From: DASZQL01 sp964391865
GTDB lineage: Bacteria > Planctomycetota > Phycisphaerae > Phycisphaerales > UBA1924
NCBI GenBank assembly: GCA_964391865.1
Contig: CAYMNQ010000003.1
Coordinates: 124,001 to 188,000, forward strand
Direction: 5' to 3'
DNA length: 64,000 nucleotides
Shown: piece after piece, positions 16,597 through 26,113 of the stretch
Layout: each line of letters starts with the position of its first letter
How positions within the stretch are numbered: the stretch's first letter is position 1
Position numbers and translations under genes: made by a program
Notes under the pieces: generated by a model
The model's input: only the letters and a program-made list of their open reading frames with translations
Databases searched by the model: none
Told to the model about the DNA's origin: nothing

Positions 16597-19500
16597 TTAA
16601 TTCTTCTTCTTGAAGAGGTCCTTCAGCCCCTTGTCCAGCGCGTCCTTGATGCCCTTTTCCAGACCTTTTTCCAGCGCACCCTGCAGGTTCTCTTCAATGA
16701 ACTTGTCGGCGGCGAATTCGGTTTTGGGGTTGTCCAGCGAGCCACTGACTCGGATCGGGATCATCGTCAGGTTGTCGATGATCGGCACCTGCGCGATCTT
16801 CGCCGTGAGATCATTGTTGATGACCGACGCGAGTTCTTTGCTGACGGCGAAGAAGGGAACATAGACCATCGAGTCCATGCGCCGCGTGACGAGGTCGATC
16901 GTCCCCTGCGTCTCGATGGTGAATTCACCCAGCGGCAGCTTGAAGCGGTCGTACTTCGCCACGCCGCGGTTGATGTTCATCACGAACGGCTCGATGCGCT
17001 GCCCCGCGGTGCCCTTCGAGCGGACTTTGGCGACGTCGAGCACCCGCCCCAGGAAGCTCGACGTGCCGAAGCGGACGGTGCCGAGATCGACTTTGACGAT
17101 GCCGTTGAGCTTGGTCATGTCGCCGTCGACGGGGAGAGTGAGATTCTCGGCGTCGAGGGCGGCGGGGCGGTCTTCGGCGGTTTTCTCCACGTTCTCGATG
17201 AGGGGCATGAGCTTGGAGAGGAACTGCTTGCTCGCTTCGGGGGTGATGCGCGTGAGCTTTGCTTTCACCGGTGCGCTAGCGGTGAAGACGCCGTTTGAAA
17301 TCGAGCCTTGGGCCGCCGCGTCGGTGTTGTCGGAGCGGACAGCGGCGCGGAGCGTGCCGCTGTTCTGCGACAGGTTCTGCGCGGAAAGATCGAGCGTGGT
17401 CGTCGGGCCCAGCACCGCCGCGTACATCGTGCCCGAGCGCGCCAGGGCGTCGATGATGGGGGTCGGGATCAACCCCTTCGCGTCGAGGGTGATTCTGGCG
17501 CGGTCGCCGGTAAGCGCGCCGCCCGCGTCGGCGAGGTCGACGATCTTGCCGCTGGTGCGCAGCAGTTCGCTGGCGCCCCGGCCCGTCTCGCCGCTGGTGA
17601 CTTGGTCGGCGTTCAGGCCGAAGACGAGCGCGCCGGGCGATTCCGCGGTGGAGCGGGCGTTGATCGCGATGCCCGAGAGGCGCACCGGCACGCCCCCCTC
17701 GGTCGCGAGGTCGATCGCGGGCACCGCGCCGGCGAAATCGAGATCGAACACGCCGGGCTTCATGGGCGCCTCACCCGGCCCGATGCCCAGACGCTTGAGT
17801 TCGATGCGCACTGGGGCCGTGCCCTTCATCACCAGCGCACGCTTGCCGTCCGGCCCCGGCGTGAAGAGGTAACGATTGGCCCAGCGGTCGCTAAGGGTCC
17901 ACTGCACGGTGGCGGGTTCGAGGAGGCGCGTGCCGGCGCTGGAGTGCTCGGCGCGGAGGGCGGTCTTCACGACAGGGGAAGCGATGTCGGCGGCGAGGGT
18001 CATCACGCCGTCCTTCGACGGCTGCGTGATGTTCGCGGTGATATCGGCGCGATCGCCCAGCATCTCGGCGAGGAGGCCCTCCTTGCCCAACCAGCGGTCG
18101 ACGCGCGCGGTGTCGATCGAAGCGAGCTTCGCCCGCGCGGAGAGGGGCGACGCGGCCAGGGCGGCATCGGCTTCAACCCGCGCGAGAGGAGCGCCCGCGT
18201 CTGCCGGGTTCAGAAGTTCAGCTCGGACGATCGCGCGGCTCTTGGAAGGATCTCGCTGGTCGGAGGTGACGTCCGCCTCAAGTCCGCGAATGATCGCGCC
18301 GACGCGACGCGCGGACTCATCGAGCTTGATGCCGGCGAGCTCGATGTCGCTCTCCGCCTTCACCACGGCGCTCAGCGCGCCAAGCCGCTCGGCGATGGGC
18401 CTCTGAGCGTCTCTCGGGTCGATGGAGAGGTCGAAGGCTTTGGTCTGAAGGGTGATCGCCGCATCGCGCGTGAGCATTGGGACGTCTTTCAAGTCCGGCG
18501 CAAACTGGCGCATCGCCGCCGACACGCCGCGGGGCGTGAGGGTGGCGCGGGCGTTGATGGGGCGGACGTTGAGCGTGGTTCCGGCGAGGGTCGCGCCGGC
18601 GTCGGCGGTGAGGCGCTCGGCGTTCGCTTTGACCGAGAAGGCGCTGCCCTTGTTCGCCGACAGTTCGAGGTCGATGGTCTCACCCACGAACTCGCGCGCG
18701 AGTTCGACCTTGTCGGGCACGGCCATCGCCGCGACGGCGACGGGGACGCGGGTGGCGGTGATCGAGCCGTCCAGACCTAGCTCCGGCAGGCGCGCGAGTT
18801 CGAACGCGCCGCCGGACAGCGCCTTCTCCACCGCGGCGGTCATGCGGCCCTTGATCTGCATGGGCTGCCCGGCGTACGCGCCGTCGGCGTTGATATCGAG
18901 CGCTGCCGCGCCATCGTCGAGCGTCACCGACGCGAGCATCGACCGCAGGGAGAAATCCGCGCCGGGCTTGCCGTCGCGCGGCTCAATCCGCGCGTTCAGT
19001 GCGCCGACTTCCTTGCGAAGCCTCGCCTTCGCGCCGGCAAGCGAGAACGCCTCGCCGGCGCGGGGGAGTTTGAAGGACGCGTCGGAAATACTGACGCGGG
19101 CGGGGGTGTTGCCGCTGAAGCGGACCCCCTGATCGCTCAGCACGGCGTTCGCCGCCGCCGCGGGATTCTTCAGATCGATGATAAAGCCTTCTGAACCGAT
19201 GCTGAGGATCTGTTTCTCGAGCGTGGCGCGCCCCTGCGCATCGAGGCCGTCACCCGCGAAGCGCATCTGCACCGTGCTGCCGCCGCCGGACGATGCCTCG
19301 GCGAGGATCACGCCGCCCAGCTTCGGGCCCACGATCGCGCCGGCGAGGCGCTCGGCATTTTCCGAAGCGAGCACCGCGAGGCGCGTGGGGATGTCGATGA
19401 GATCGACTTTGCCGATCGGCTGCGCGGTGCCGGGCGACAACGCGAGGTGCGGGTACTCCGGCGCGGTCCACTCGATCAGCCCCGGCACCTCGAGCGCGCC

Positions 19501-21474
19501 GACGACGGCGAATCTGTCAGCGCCGGCGGCGAAGCGCCAGTCGAGCGCGACCTTCGGCGATGCGCCGGGCGCGATCGAGACGCGCGTCTCGAAATTGCTG
19601 ATGTCGATGGCTTCCTCGATGCCGCTGGCGCCCGGCACGCGCGCGCTCATCTGCCCCAGCAAAGCGCGCACGCCGGCGCTGGTGTTCTTGAAGTCCGGCT
19701 TGCCGCCCACGACCGGCAGGTCGAGGTCGCGGACCGAGACGGTCGCGAGCCCGTCGCCGCCGAGCCGCCCGCGCGTTTGCGGGGCGAAGCGCTCGATCAG
19801 CACGCGCGGCGAAGTGGAGGTGAGTTCGAACCCATCGCCGGTCGAGCGCACGCGATCGGGCGACACAAGAAAATCGCCCCCCCCGCGGATCTTCGCGCCG
19901 GTCACGCTCATCGAGAGCGTGGTCGCGCCGCCCTCCGCCGATCCGGGCGCACCCGTGATCGCTTGCACCTTCGCGGTGAGCGTGGGGCCGATGAGATCGG
20001 TGAGCTGCAGGTCGAGCGCTTTCGCCAGCGGCTGGAGGATGGGTGTGGGCATGTTCTCGAGCGCGACGAAGCCGTTGACGGACTTCGGCATGCCCGAACG
20101 GAGTTTGCCCGCGTCGTCGAGGAGTCCCTCGGCGGTGAGCCGGATGCCCAGCGTGCCCGCGCCCCGCCCGGCGAAGTTCACCGTCGTGCCGCCCAGCGCG
20201 CTCAGTCCCTGCGCTAAGTCCGACGCGGTAAGTTCGATGAGCAGTGGTTCGGCGTTGAAGTCCTGCGCCGGCTGATCGGGCGAGAGGCGCAGCGTGCCCG
20301 ACATGCCGCTTATGCTCAGCTTGGAGGCGAATCGCCCGCCGCGCCAGTCGGTCTCGAGCGGCGAACCGCCCGACTCCGCCGCCCCGAGCAAGCCCGCGGC
20401 GGGGAGATCGAGCTGCGTGAGCATCAGCGTGACAATCGGGCCCTCGCTGAGCGCGACGAGCGATTCGCCCTTCGCGCCGGCGCTGAGCTTCGCGCCCGCG
20501 CCGGCGGGAAGCCTCCACGCGAACGTGGGCGGCGCTGCGGGCTGCGCGAGGACCAGCCGCCCGCCCTCGAGTTTCAGCGCGGCGGAGAGGCGGAGCGCAC
20601 CGTCCTCGCCGCCCGCGAGCGGGCCGCTCTGCTGGATGGCGGACGCGTCGATCAGCCCGAGCCGCGCCGCCAGCACATCCGCCACGACCTGCGGCAGGCT
20701 GATCGAGATCAGCCCCTCGCCGCTCGCTTCCTTCAGGCGCAGCGAGCCGTCGGCGTTGGTCGCCTGCGGCACGTTCAGCGCGAGATCGATCCGCTCGGTC
20801 TTGCGTCCGGAGACGATCGGCTCGGCGGTGAAGCGCGCGTCGAGCGCGCCGGCGTGGGCGTAGGACGCTGTGCCGGCGATCGCGGAGAGTTCGATCGCGC
20901 CGCCCGGGATCAGCGCCGGGTCCGCGCCGGCGAGTTTCAACGAGCTGGGCTCGAGCTCGAAGTTGAACTTCAAGCCGGGCGGCAGCTTCAGCGGCTCGGC
21001 GCGCGGCAACGTCGGCCCACCCCCGCCCGCGGGCGCGGGCTTCGCCGGCGTTCCGGGCTTGGGGGCGAGGGCGGCGTCGAGGTTCGTCTTCCCCGCCGAG
21101 TCCATCACGAGATCGAGGTCGGACTGCACTTTGATCGTGCCGAGGTCGAGGTTGCCGGTGATGAGCCGCCAGAGGCCGGTGCCGATCTGAGCTCGGGCGC
21201 TGAGCGCCTGCTTGCCCTGAGGGTCGATGATCTTGAACGACTCGACCTTGATCGGCGCGCCCCAGCCGACGCGCAGCCCGGAGAGCTCGACGCGCCCCTG
21301 GATGGACTGGTTGATGCCGCCGGTGATGTAGCCGGGCAGCACGCTGGACGCGATCGATGGGCCGAACGCCCCGACGATCACGAGCAGCAGGACGATCAGC
21401 ACGACGAGCGTGATGAGGAGTTTCTTGAGCACGCCCCCGGAACGGCCGCCGGAACGGGAATTGGTTCGGTTCAT
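16597..21474 (-). CDS. AsmA-like/intermembrane-transport-type large protein
   Basis: A 1625-residue protein, inner-membrane anchored by residues 16-43 (LKKLLITLVVLIVLLLVIVG) with a long periplasmic part. The start ATG 21474 (MNRTNSRSGGRSGG) directly precedes the membrane segment; the upstream extension is Arg/Ser-rich shadow. Hallmarks of the AsmA/DUF748 group: SIQGRVELSGLRVGW near the N-terminus, repeated LDLxLxA and GxxDLD strands throughout, and a C-terminal block GEFTIETQGTIDLVTRRMDSM followed by IPIRVSGSLDNPKTEF. Such proteins form long beta-grooves linked to lipid transport or outer-membrane homeostasis; a specific role here is inference. It ends in a Lys-rich helix (GIKDALDKGLKDLFKKKN). 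It is a single-gene unit. Confidence 0.8.
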   Translation of the reverse strand: MNRTNSRSGGRSGGVLKKLLITLVVLIVLLLVIVGAFGPSIASSVLPGYITGGINQSIQGRVELSGLRVGWGAPIKVESFKIIDPQGKQALSARAQIGTGLWRLITGNLDLGTIKVQSDLDLVMDSAGKTNLDAALAPKPGTPAKPAPAGGGGPTLPRAEPLKLPPGLKFNFELEPSSLKLAGADPALIPGGAIELSAIAGTASYAHAGALDARFTAEPIVSGRKTERIDLALNVPQATNADGSLRLKEASGEGLISISLPQVVADVLAARLGLIDASAIQQSGPLAGGEDGALRLSAALKLEGGRLVLAQPAAPPTFAWRLPAGAGAKLSAGAKGESLVALSEGPIVTLMLTQLDLPAAGLLGAAESGGSPLETDWRGGRFASKLSISGMSGTLRLSPDQPAQDFNAEPLLIELTASDLAQGLSALGGTTVNFAGRGAGTLGIRLTAEGLLDDAGKLRSGMPKSVNGFVALENMPTPILQPLAKALDLQLTDLIGPTLTAKVQAITGAPGSAEGGATTLSMSVTGAKIRGGGDFLVSPDRVRSTGDGFELTSTSPRVLIERFAPQTRGRLGGDGLATVSVRDLDLPVVGGKPDFKNTSAGVRALLGQMSARVPGASGIEEAIDISNFETRVSIAPGASPKVALDWRFAAGADRFAVVGALEVPGLIEWTAPEYPHLALSPGTAQPIGKVDLIDIPTRLAVLASENAERLAGAIVGPKLGGVILAEASSGGGSTVQMRFAGDGLDAQGRATLEKQILSIGSEGFIIDLKNPAAAANAVLSDQGVRFSGNTPARVSISDASFKLPRAGEAFSLAGAKARLRKEVGALNARIEPRDGKPGADFSLRSMLASVTLDDGAAALDINADGAYAGQPMQIKGRMTAAVEKALSGGAFELARLPELGLDGSITATRVPVAVAAMAVPDKVELAREFVGETIDLELSANKGSAFSVKANAERLTADAGATLAGTTLNVRPINARATLTPRGVSAAMRQFAPDLKDVPMLTRDAAITLQTKAFDLSIDPRDAQRPIAERLGALSAVVKAESDIELAGIKLDESARRVGAIIRGLEADVTSDQRDPSKSRAIVRAELLNPADAGAPLARVEADAALAASPLSARAKLASIDTARVDRWLGKEGLLAEMLGDRADITANITQPSKDGVMTLAADIASPVVKTALRAEHSSAGTRLLEPATVQWTLSDRWANRYLFTPGPDGKRALVMKGTAPVRIELKRLGIGPGEAPMKPGVFDLDFAGAVPAIDLATEGGVPVRLSGIAINARSTAESPGALVFGLNADQVTSGETGRGASELLRTSGKIVDLADAGGALTGDRARITLDAKGLIPTPIIDALARSGTMYAAVLGPTTTLDLSAQNLSQNSGTLRAAVRSDNTDAAAQGSISNGVFTASAPVKAKLTRITPEASKQFLSKLMPLIENVEKTAEDRPAALDAENLTLPVDGDMTKLNGIVKVDLGTVRFGTSSFLGRVLDVAKVRSKGTAGQRIEPFVMNINRGVAKYDRFKLPLGEFTIETQGTIDLVTRRMDSMVYVPFFAVSKELASVINNDLTAKIAQVPIIDNLTMIPIRVSGSLDNPKTEFAADKFIEENLQGALEKGLEKGIKDALDKGLKDLFKKKN

Positions 21475-21643
21475 AGCGGGGTAATGGTAGAGCGCCGGCG
21501 GAGGATTGTCGGCCCGCGCGAACATCGCCCGCATTGCACGCGAATGCACGCAGAATTCGCGGGTGCCGAGACACGAAGCTGTGATTGCTCCCCGCCCGAG
21601 CGGCGCGTCGAGCATTGACGGGGTGCACCGGCCGCACCCCGCC

Positions 21644-22837
21644 TCACGCGATCGTGGCGATGGGCGGGTCGAGCGGCAGCATCCGCGCGACTTCGAGGTG
21701 TCGCTTCCACGCGCCCTGGAACTCGATGAGCGAATCACCGGCGTACTTGTCCATTGCGCAACGAGCCACTTCGAACGCGACGACATTCTCAAGCACCACG
21801 CTCGCCGCCGGCACGGCGCACACGTCGCTGCGTTCGTAGGCGCTCTGCTGCGACTGCTTGGTGTTCAGATCGACGCTGGGCATGCCGCGGAGCAGCGTGG
21901 AGATGGGTTTCATGGCGGCGCGGACGACGACGGGCATGCCGTTGGTCATGCCGCCCTCCGTGCCGCCGGCATTATTCGAGCTGCGCGTGAAGCCGAGCGT
22001 GGGCGACTCACGCTTCGAAGCGTCGTACGAGATCGGGTCATGCACGCGCGAGCCAGAGCGCGACGCGACCTCCTTGCCCAAACCAATCTCAACACTCTTG
22101 ATCGCCTGAATCCCCATGACGGCGTACGCGATCCGCGCATCGAGCTTGTCGCGCCAGTCGGCGCACGAGCCGAGGCCGGGTGGGCAGCCGAAGACGTGCG
22201 CTTCCACCAAACCGCCGACGGTGTCCTTATCGATCTTCGCCTGACGGATCGCCGCTTCCATCCGCCCGATCACCGAGGGGTCGGGCGAGTAGACCTCGTT
22301 GGCGTCGCGCGTCTCCTTCATCGAGCGCCAGTTGGTGGCGGTAATCTCCGCCACGCTCTGCACATCGAGGATCGAGCGGACGAAGCCGAAGACTTCGATC
22401 TCGATCTCGCGCAGCAACAGCCGCGCCATCGCGCCGGCGGCGACGCGGCTCGCCGTCTCTCGCGCGCTGGCGCGCTCGAGCGTGTCACGGCAGTCGGTCG
22501 TCAGCCACTTCACGCTGCCGGCAAGGTCCGCGTGCCCCGGGCGCGGGCGGTAGACCGGGGGCGTTTTGGTGAGATCATCGAGCCGCGAGTCTTTGTTGTT
22601 GATGCGGATGACGATCGGTGCGCCGGTGGTGCGCCCGCGGCGCACGCCGGCAAGGAACTCGGCGATGTCGGTCTCGATGTTCTGCCGCCCGCCGCGGCCG
22701 TAGCCGCCCTGCCGGCGGTTCAGCTCGGCGTTGATGAAGGGTTCATCGACGGGCACGCCGGCGGGCATGCCGTGGATGAGGACCGTGAGGCACGGGCCGT
22801 GGGACTCGCCGGCGGTGGAGTAGTCGAGGCGGGGCAT
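21644..22837 (-). CDS. aroC: Chorismate synthase
   Basis: Converts 5-enolpyruvylshikimate-3-phosphate to chorismate using reduced FMN; last step of the common aromatic pathway. 397 residues, normal for the longer bacterial form. The start at ATG 22837 gives the family N-terminus MPRLDYSTAGESHGPCL. Signatures present: GRGGRQNIETD, RPRPGHADLAG, SARETASRVAAGA, SNNAGGTEGGMTNG and RSDVCAVPAASVV. All active-site blocks (GESHG, RxGRxxIE, RPGHAD, RETASR) are intact. It lies next to the zinc-ribbon paralogs, with no metabolic neighbours. Confidence 0.97.
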   Translation of the reverse strand: MPRLDYSTAGESHGPCLTVLIHGMPAGVPVDEPFINAELNRRQGGYGRGGRQNIETDIAEFLAGVRRGRTTGAPIVIRINNKDSRLDDLTKTPPVYRPRPGHADLAGSVKWLTTDCRDTLERASARETASRVAAGAMARLLLREIEIEVFGFVRSILDVQSVAEITATNWRSMKETRDANEVYSPDPSVIGRMEAAIRQAKIDKDTVGGLVEAHVFGCPPGLGSCADWRDKLDARIAYAVMGIQAIKSVEIGLGKEVASRSGSRVHDPISYDASKRESPTLGFTRSSNNAGGTEGGMTNGMPVVVRAAMKPISTLLRGMPSVDLNTKQSQQSAYERSDVCAVPAASVVLENVVAFEVARCAMDKYAGDSLIEFQGAWKRHLEVARMLPLDPPIATIA

Positions 22838-22850
22838 CCCGTAAGGATAA

Positions 22851-23303
22851 TCAGCGCGTCGCATCCATGAACGCGACCGTTGCCACGATGCTGAGCATCC
22901 ACACCGCCGCAACGATGCTCCACGCGCCCGCGGGCGAAGCGCGACGGATGCGCCTGCTGTAGATCAGTACGCAAGCGAGAACGAGCGTTGTCATCACCCA
23001 ACCCAGGACCAACCTTCGCTCGATCGAGTCCCAACTGCCGTCGGTGAGCGTGACGAATCCGTCCACGAGCCCCCAGATCACGAGCGCCCAGAAAAACCAT
23101 GCGCCGCCGGCGGCCCCGATCACCGCAGCGCTCCACGGCCCATATCGATAGTCAGCAGCGCGAATGCTTAGCCCAAGCAACTGCCCGCACTCCGGGCACT
23201 TCTCAACCGTCAACCCGCGCAGGTTGTACTTGCACACCGGGCACGGCACATCGCGCTCGGCGAGGTACTGCACCAGCAGCGCATGGACGTTCACCACTTT
23301 CAT
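22851..23303 (-). CDS. Zinc-ribbon membrane protein, paralog 1
   Basis: 150 residues. The start at ATG 23303 (MKVVNVHALLVQYLAERDV) is chosen by alignment with the neighbouring paralog, whose N-terminus is MPGDEAETLLKQYLAERDV. A zinc ribbon follows (CPVCKYNLRGL...KCPECGQLLG), then three hydrophobic helices (AAVIGAAGGAWFFWALVIWG; LGWVMTTLVLACVLI; WSIVAAVWMLSIVATVAFM). Function is unknown; the zinc ribbon may bind nucleic acid or protein at the membrane. Tandem duplication with the gene at 23555 on the same strand; 14 bases separate its stop from aroC. Confidence 0.72.
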   Translation of the reverse strand: MKVVNVHALLVQYLAERDVPCPVCKYNLRGLTVEKCPECGQLLGLSIRAADYRYGPWSAAVIGAAGGAWFFWALVIWGLVDGFVTLTDGSWDSIERRLVLGWVMTTLVLACVLIYSRRIRRASPAGAWSIVAAVWMLSIVATVAFMDATR

Positions 23304-23554
23304 GTCTTCAGCATATGGGTCGCAGCGCTCATCTCCAATGGACAACATGCGGACATGTGTCGGCCCGTGAAACGGACGGCCGAGGCCCAGCTGCGCGGCA
23401 CGGATCGCGCTGTGCATCGGCCGCCCATTTCATGGGCTATCGAGCGTTCATTGGGCACCCTCACCAGACGCTCGCGCGACTGGCAACCATCGAGCAGCGG
23501 CTTCGCGGGCGGGGAGGCGCGCGCGCACTGCGCCGCACCAGCGCGCGCCGCGCA

Positions 23555-24010
23555 CTATTGCACGTGCGACATGAAGGCAATGCACGACACCACGCTGATC
23601 ATCCAGCAAGCGAGGGCGAGCGTCCATGCGATTCCCGGCTTCAATCGGCGGAATCGGCGCGAGAACACGAGCAGCAGCAGCTCAACTCCGACTGAAATAC
23701 CGAGCCCGATCAGAAGCGTGGCGATCTCTCCCCCTGTTGGGCTCGGCGCCCACCCGGACCAGAGCCCCATCCACAGGAATAGCCCGCTAATCGCCAGATA
23801 GAACCCGAGCCCGCACGATGCTCCGATCAGCGCCGCGATCCACGCCCCGTACCGCTGATCGATCGCTTTGAGCGCCAGCCCGAGGCGTTCGCCGCACTCC
23901 GGGCATACGTCGGTGGTCAAACTGCGCACGTTGTACTTGCACACCGGGCACGGCACATCGCGCTCCGCGAGGTACTGCTTCAGCAGAGTTTCCGCTTCAT
24001 CGCCCGGCAT
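23555..24010 (-). CDS. Zinc-ribbon membrane protein, paralog 2
   Basis: 151 residues, sharing the domain order of the protein at 22851: QYLAERDVPCPVCKYN, then VCPECGERLGLALKA, then three membrane helices (ALIGASCGLGFYLAISGLFL; IATLLIGLGISVGVELLLLV; WTLALACWMISVVSCIAFM). Identity to its paralog is high in the ribbon and low in the helices, as expected of an old tandem duplication. Divergently transcribed from purH with only 50 bases between starts, so both promoters must overlap there. Confidence 0.72.
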   Translation of the reverse strand: MPGDEAETLLKQYLAERDVPCPVCKYNVRSLTTDVCPECGERLGLALKAIDQRYGAWIAALIGASCGLGFYLAISGLFLWMGLWSGWAPSPTGGEIATLLIGLGISVGVELLLLVFSRRFRRLKPGIAWTLALACWMISVVSCIAFMSHVQ

Positions 24011-24060
24011 GCTTCAAGCATAATTCCGCCGCCGCGGGGTTGCGTTACCCTTCCTCATCT

Positions 24061-25899
24061 ATGCCCGACCTCGTCCCCATCCGGCGTGCGCTCATCTCCG
24101 TTTCCGACAAAACCGGCGTGGTCGAGTTCGCCCGCGCCCTCGCCGCCCGCGGCGTGGAGATCATCTCCACCGGCGGCACGGCGAAGGCGCTCAGCGATGC
24201 CGGTGTGCGCGTCATCCCAATTGAAGAAGTCACCAGGTTCCCCGAGATGATGGACGGGCGCCTGAAGACGCTGCACCCGATGATCCACGGCGGGATCCTC
24301 GCGGTGCGCGACAACGCGCAGCACCTGGCCGCGATGAAGCAGCACGGCATCACGCCGATTGATCTCGTGTGCGTGAATCTCTACCCGTTCGAGGAAACCG
24401 TCGCCAAGCCGGGCGTGACACTGGAAGAAGCAATCGAGAACATCGACATCGGCGGGCCGACGATGATCCGCGCGGCGGCGAAGAACTGGGAGTGGGTGGC
24501 GGCGGTGATATCGAGCGCGCAGTACACGCCGCTTCTCGCGGAACTCGACGCCAATAGCGGCTGCACAACGCGCATCACGCGCTTCTTTCTTGCCGTCAAC
24601 GCGTTCGATCTCACCGGGGACTATGACGGCTGGATCGCGCCCCGCCTCCCGATCATCGCGATGGCCGATCGTCAGATGGGCAGGCAGGTGATGGCGAGAG
24701 AGATGGAGAGACTCAAGGCGAAGCATTCGGCGATCAGCAGATCGACGGATCCTGTGGTGCGTGAATGGGAAGAGGCCGGCCTTCCGGACACGCTTTCGGT
24801 TGAAATGCACAAGGACTTCGATCTCCGCTACGGCGAAAACCCGCACCAGCAAGCGTCCGTATATCGGAATGAGTCCACGACCGGGCCATCCCTCGTGACA
24901 GCGAAGCAACTCCACGGCAAGGAACTCTCCTACAACAACCTCAACGACGCCGCCGCCGCGCTCGCGCTGGTGACGGACCTCGCGCGGCTCGAACCCGATC
25001 AGCCCGGCGCGGTTGTCGTCAAGCACACCAACCCCTGCGGGGCGGCGGTAGCGAAGAGCGTCGCGCAGGCGATCGATCTGGCGATGATCGGCGACCCCCT
25101 CGCGGCGTACGGCGGGATTCTCGTCATCAACCGACCGATGGACGCGGCGGGCGCGAAGCGCCTGTGCCGCGAGGGCGTGTTTCTTGAAGTGATCGTTGCG
25201 CCGTCGTTCGCGCCCGAAGCGGTCGACGCGCTGAAGCAGCACTCGAAGATGGTGCGCCTCCTCGCGCTCGGCGACGCGCCGGCTCCCTCTCCCTCTGGGA
25301 GAGGGCAGGGTGAGGGCTCCCCGGCCGCCTCCGGGTCTGCTCCCTTTCCTTCTCAAGATTCCCGAGCTTCGGTTCTCCAGAACCTCACCCTCAAACCCAT
25401 CCCCGGCGGTCTGCTCGTCCAAACGCGCGATGATGTGATCGCCGAAACTTCAACATGGCAGCACAAAGCCGGCCCCGCGCCGAGCGCGCAACAACTCAAG
25501 GACGCCGCCCTCATCGAAACCATCGCCAAGCACCTCACCAGCAACGCCATCGCCATCGGCGGGCGCGAGCCCACTGACGAGGGCGACCCGCTCGGCTACG
25601 GCGTGCGCCTTTTCGGCGCGGGCGCGGGGCAGATGGACCGCGTGAACGCCTGCCGCATTGCGATCGAGAAGGCCGGCCCGCTCGCGCGCATCGGCGCGGG
25701 CGACGCTCCGGGGGGCGGGGCCATCGCCACCAGCGACGCCTTCTTCCCTTTCCCCGACGGCCCGGAACTTCTCATCAACGCGGGCGTGAAAGTCATCGTC
25801 CACCCCGGCGGCTCGAAGCGCGACGACGAAACGTTCAGTTTGTGTGAGCGCAGGGGCGTGACGTGCCTGGTGACCGGCGTGAGGCATTTCAGGCATTGA
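24061..25899 (+). CDS. purH: Bifunctional AICAR formyltransferase/IMP cyclohydrolase with in-frame insertion
   Basis: Catalyses the last two steps of de novo IMP synthesis. The start at ATG 24061 (MPDLVPIRRALISVSDKTG) matches the family. The N-terminal IMP cyclohydrolase domain shows SVSDKTGVVEFARAL, STGGTAKAL, PEMMDGRLKTLHP and NIDIGGPTMIRAAAKN; the formyltransferase domain shows GENPHQQASVY, YNNLNDAAAALAL and KHTNPCGAA, ending FPFPDGPELLINAGV and HPGGSKRDDE. At 612 residues it is about 90 longer than usual. Part of the excess, residues about 405-445 (APSPSGRGQGEGSPAAS and following), is encoded by a CCCTCTCCC palindromic element. It sits between KHTNPCG and the C-terminal active-site block, so activity may be kept. 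Confidence 0.95.
   Translation: MPDLVPIRRALISVSDKTGVVEFARALAARGVEIISTGGTAKALSDAGVRVIPIEEVTRFPEMMDGRLKTLHPMIHGGILAVRDNAQHLAAMKQHGITPIDLVCVNLYPFEETVAKPGVTLEEAIENIDIGGPTMIRAAAKNWEWVAAVISSAQYTPLLAELDANSGCTTRITRFFLAVNAFDLTGDYDGWIAPRLPIIAMADRQMGRQVMAREMERLKAKHSAISRSTDPVVREWEEAGLPDTLSVEMHKDFDLRYGENPHQQASVYRNESTTGPSLVTAKQLHGKELSYNNLNDAAAALALVTDLARLEPDQPGAVVVKHTNPCGAAVAKSVAQAIDLAMIGDPLAAYGGILVINRPMDAAGAKRLCREGVFLEVIVAPSFAPEAVDALKQHSKMVRLLALGDAPAPSPSGRGQGEGSPAASGSAPFPSQDSRASVLQNLTLKPIPGGLLVQTRDDVIAETSTWQHKAGPAPSAQQLKDAALIETIAKHLTSNAIAIGGREPTDEGDPLGYGVRLFGAGAGQMDRVNACRIAIEKAGPLARIGAGDAPGGGAIATSDAFFPFPDGPELLINAGVKVIVHPGGSKRDDETFSLCERRGVTCLVTGVRHFRH
25285..25317. repeat. In-frame palindromic element inside purH
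   Basis: CCCTCTCCC (25285-25293), TCT, GGGAGAGGG (25297-25305), then CAGGGTGAGGG. Arms and 3' tail are the same type as the rsmE copy. The reading frame stays open through it. Confidence 0.85.
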
Positions 25900-25903
25900 G
25901 CGG

Positions 25904-26032
25904 AAGGCATCGAGGCACCAAGCCATCAAGGCATCAAGGGGAAGGCAAGAGCCAGCGGGCCGCTCAAGTGATCGGACGCACCAACTGTCTTGACTCAATG
26001 GCTTGATGACTGGATGCCTCGATGCCTTCCCG
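25904..26032. repeat. Inverted pair of GCATCAAG octamer arrays
   Basis: Just after purH, GCATCGAG-GCACCAAG-CCATCAAG-GCATCAAG (about 25907-25940) is a run of four degenerate 8-mers. About 55 bases later the reverse-complement type appears (TTGATGAC-TGGATGCC-TCGATGCC, about 25998-26026). The two arrays can fold back on each other. The same octamer family lies in frame inside nadA. Confidence 0.75.
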
Positions 26033-26113
26033 TCCCCCTTGCCCTCCCCCAAAACCGAAGCTACTGTTATCCAGCCGACTGCGGCGTTTTCCCCCGCTCG
26101 GCCGGAGAGACCG

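Noticed and set aside
24055..25422. Long antisense ORF opposite purH
   Set aside because: Arg/His-rich composition and no motif; a shadow of purH.
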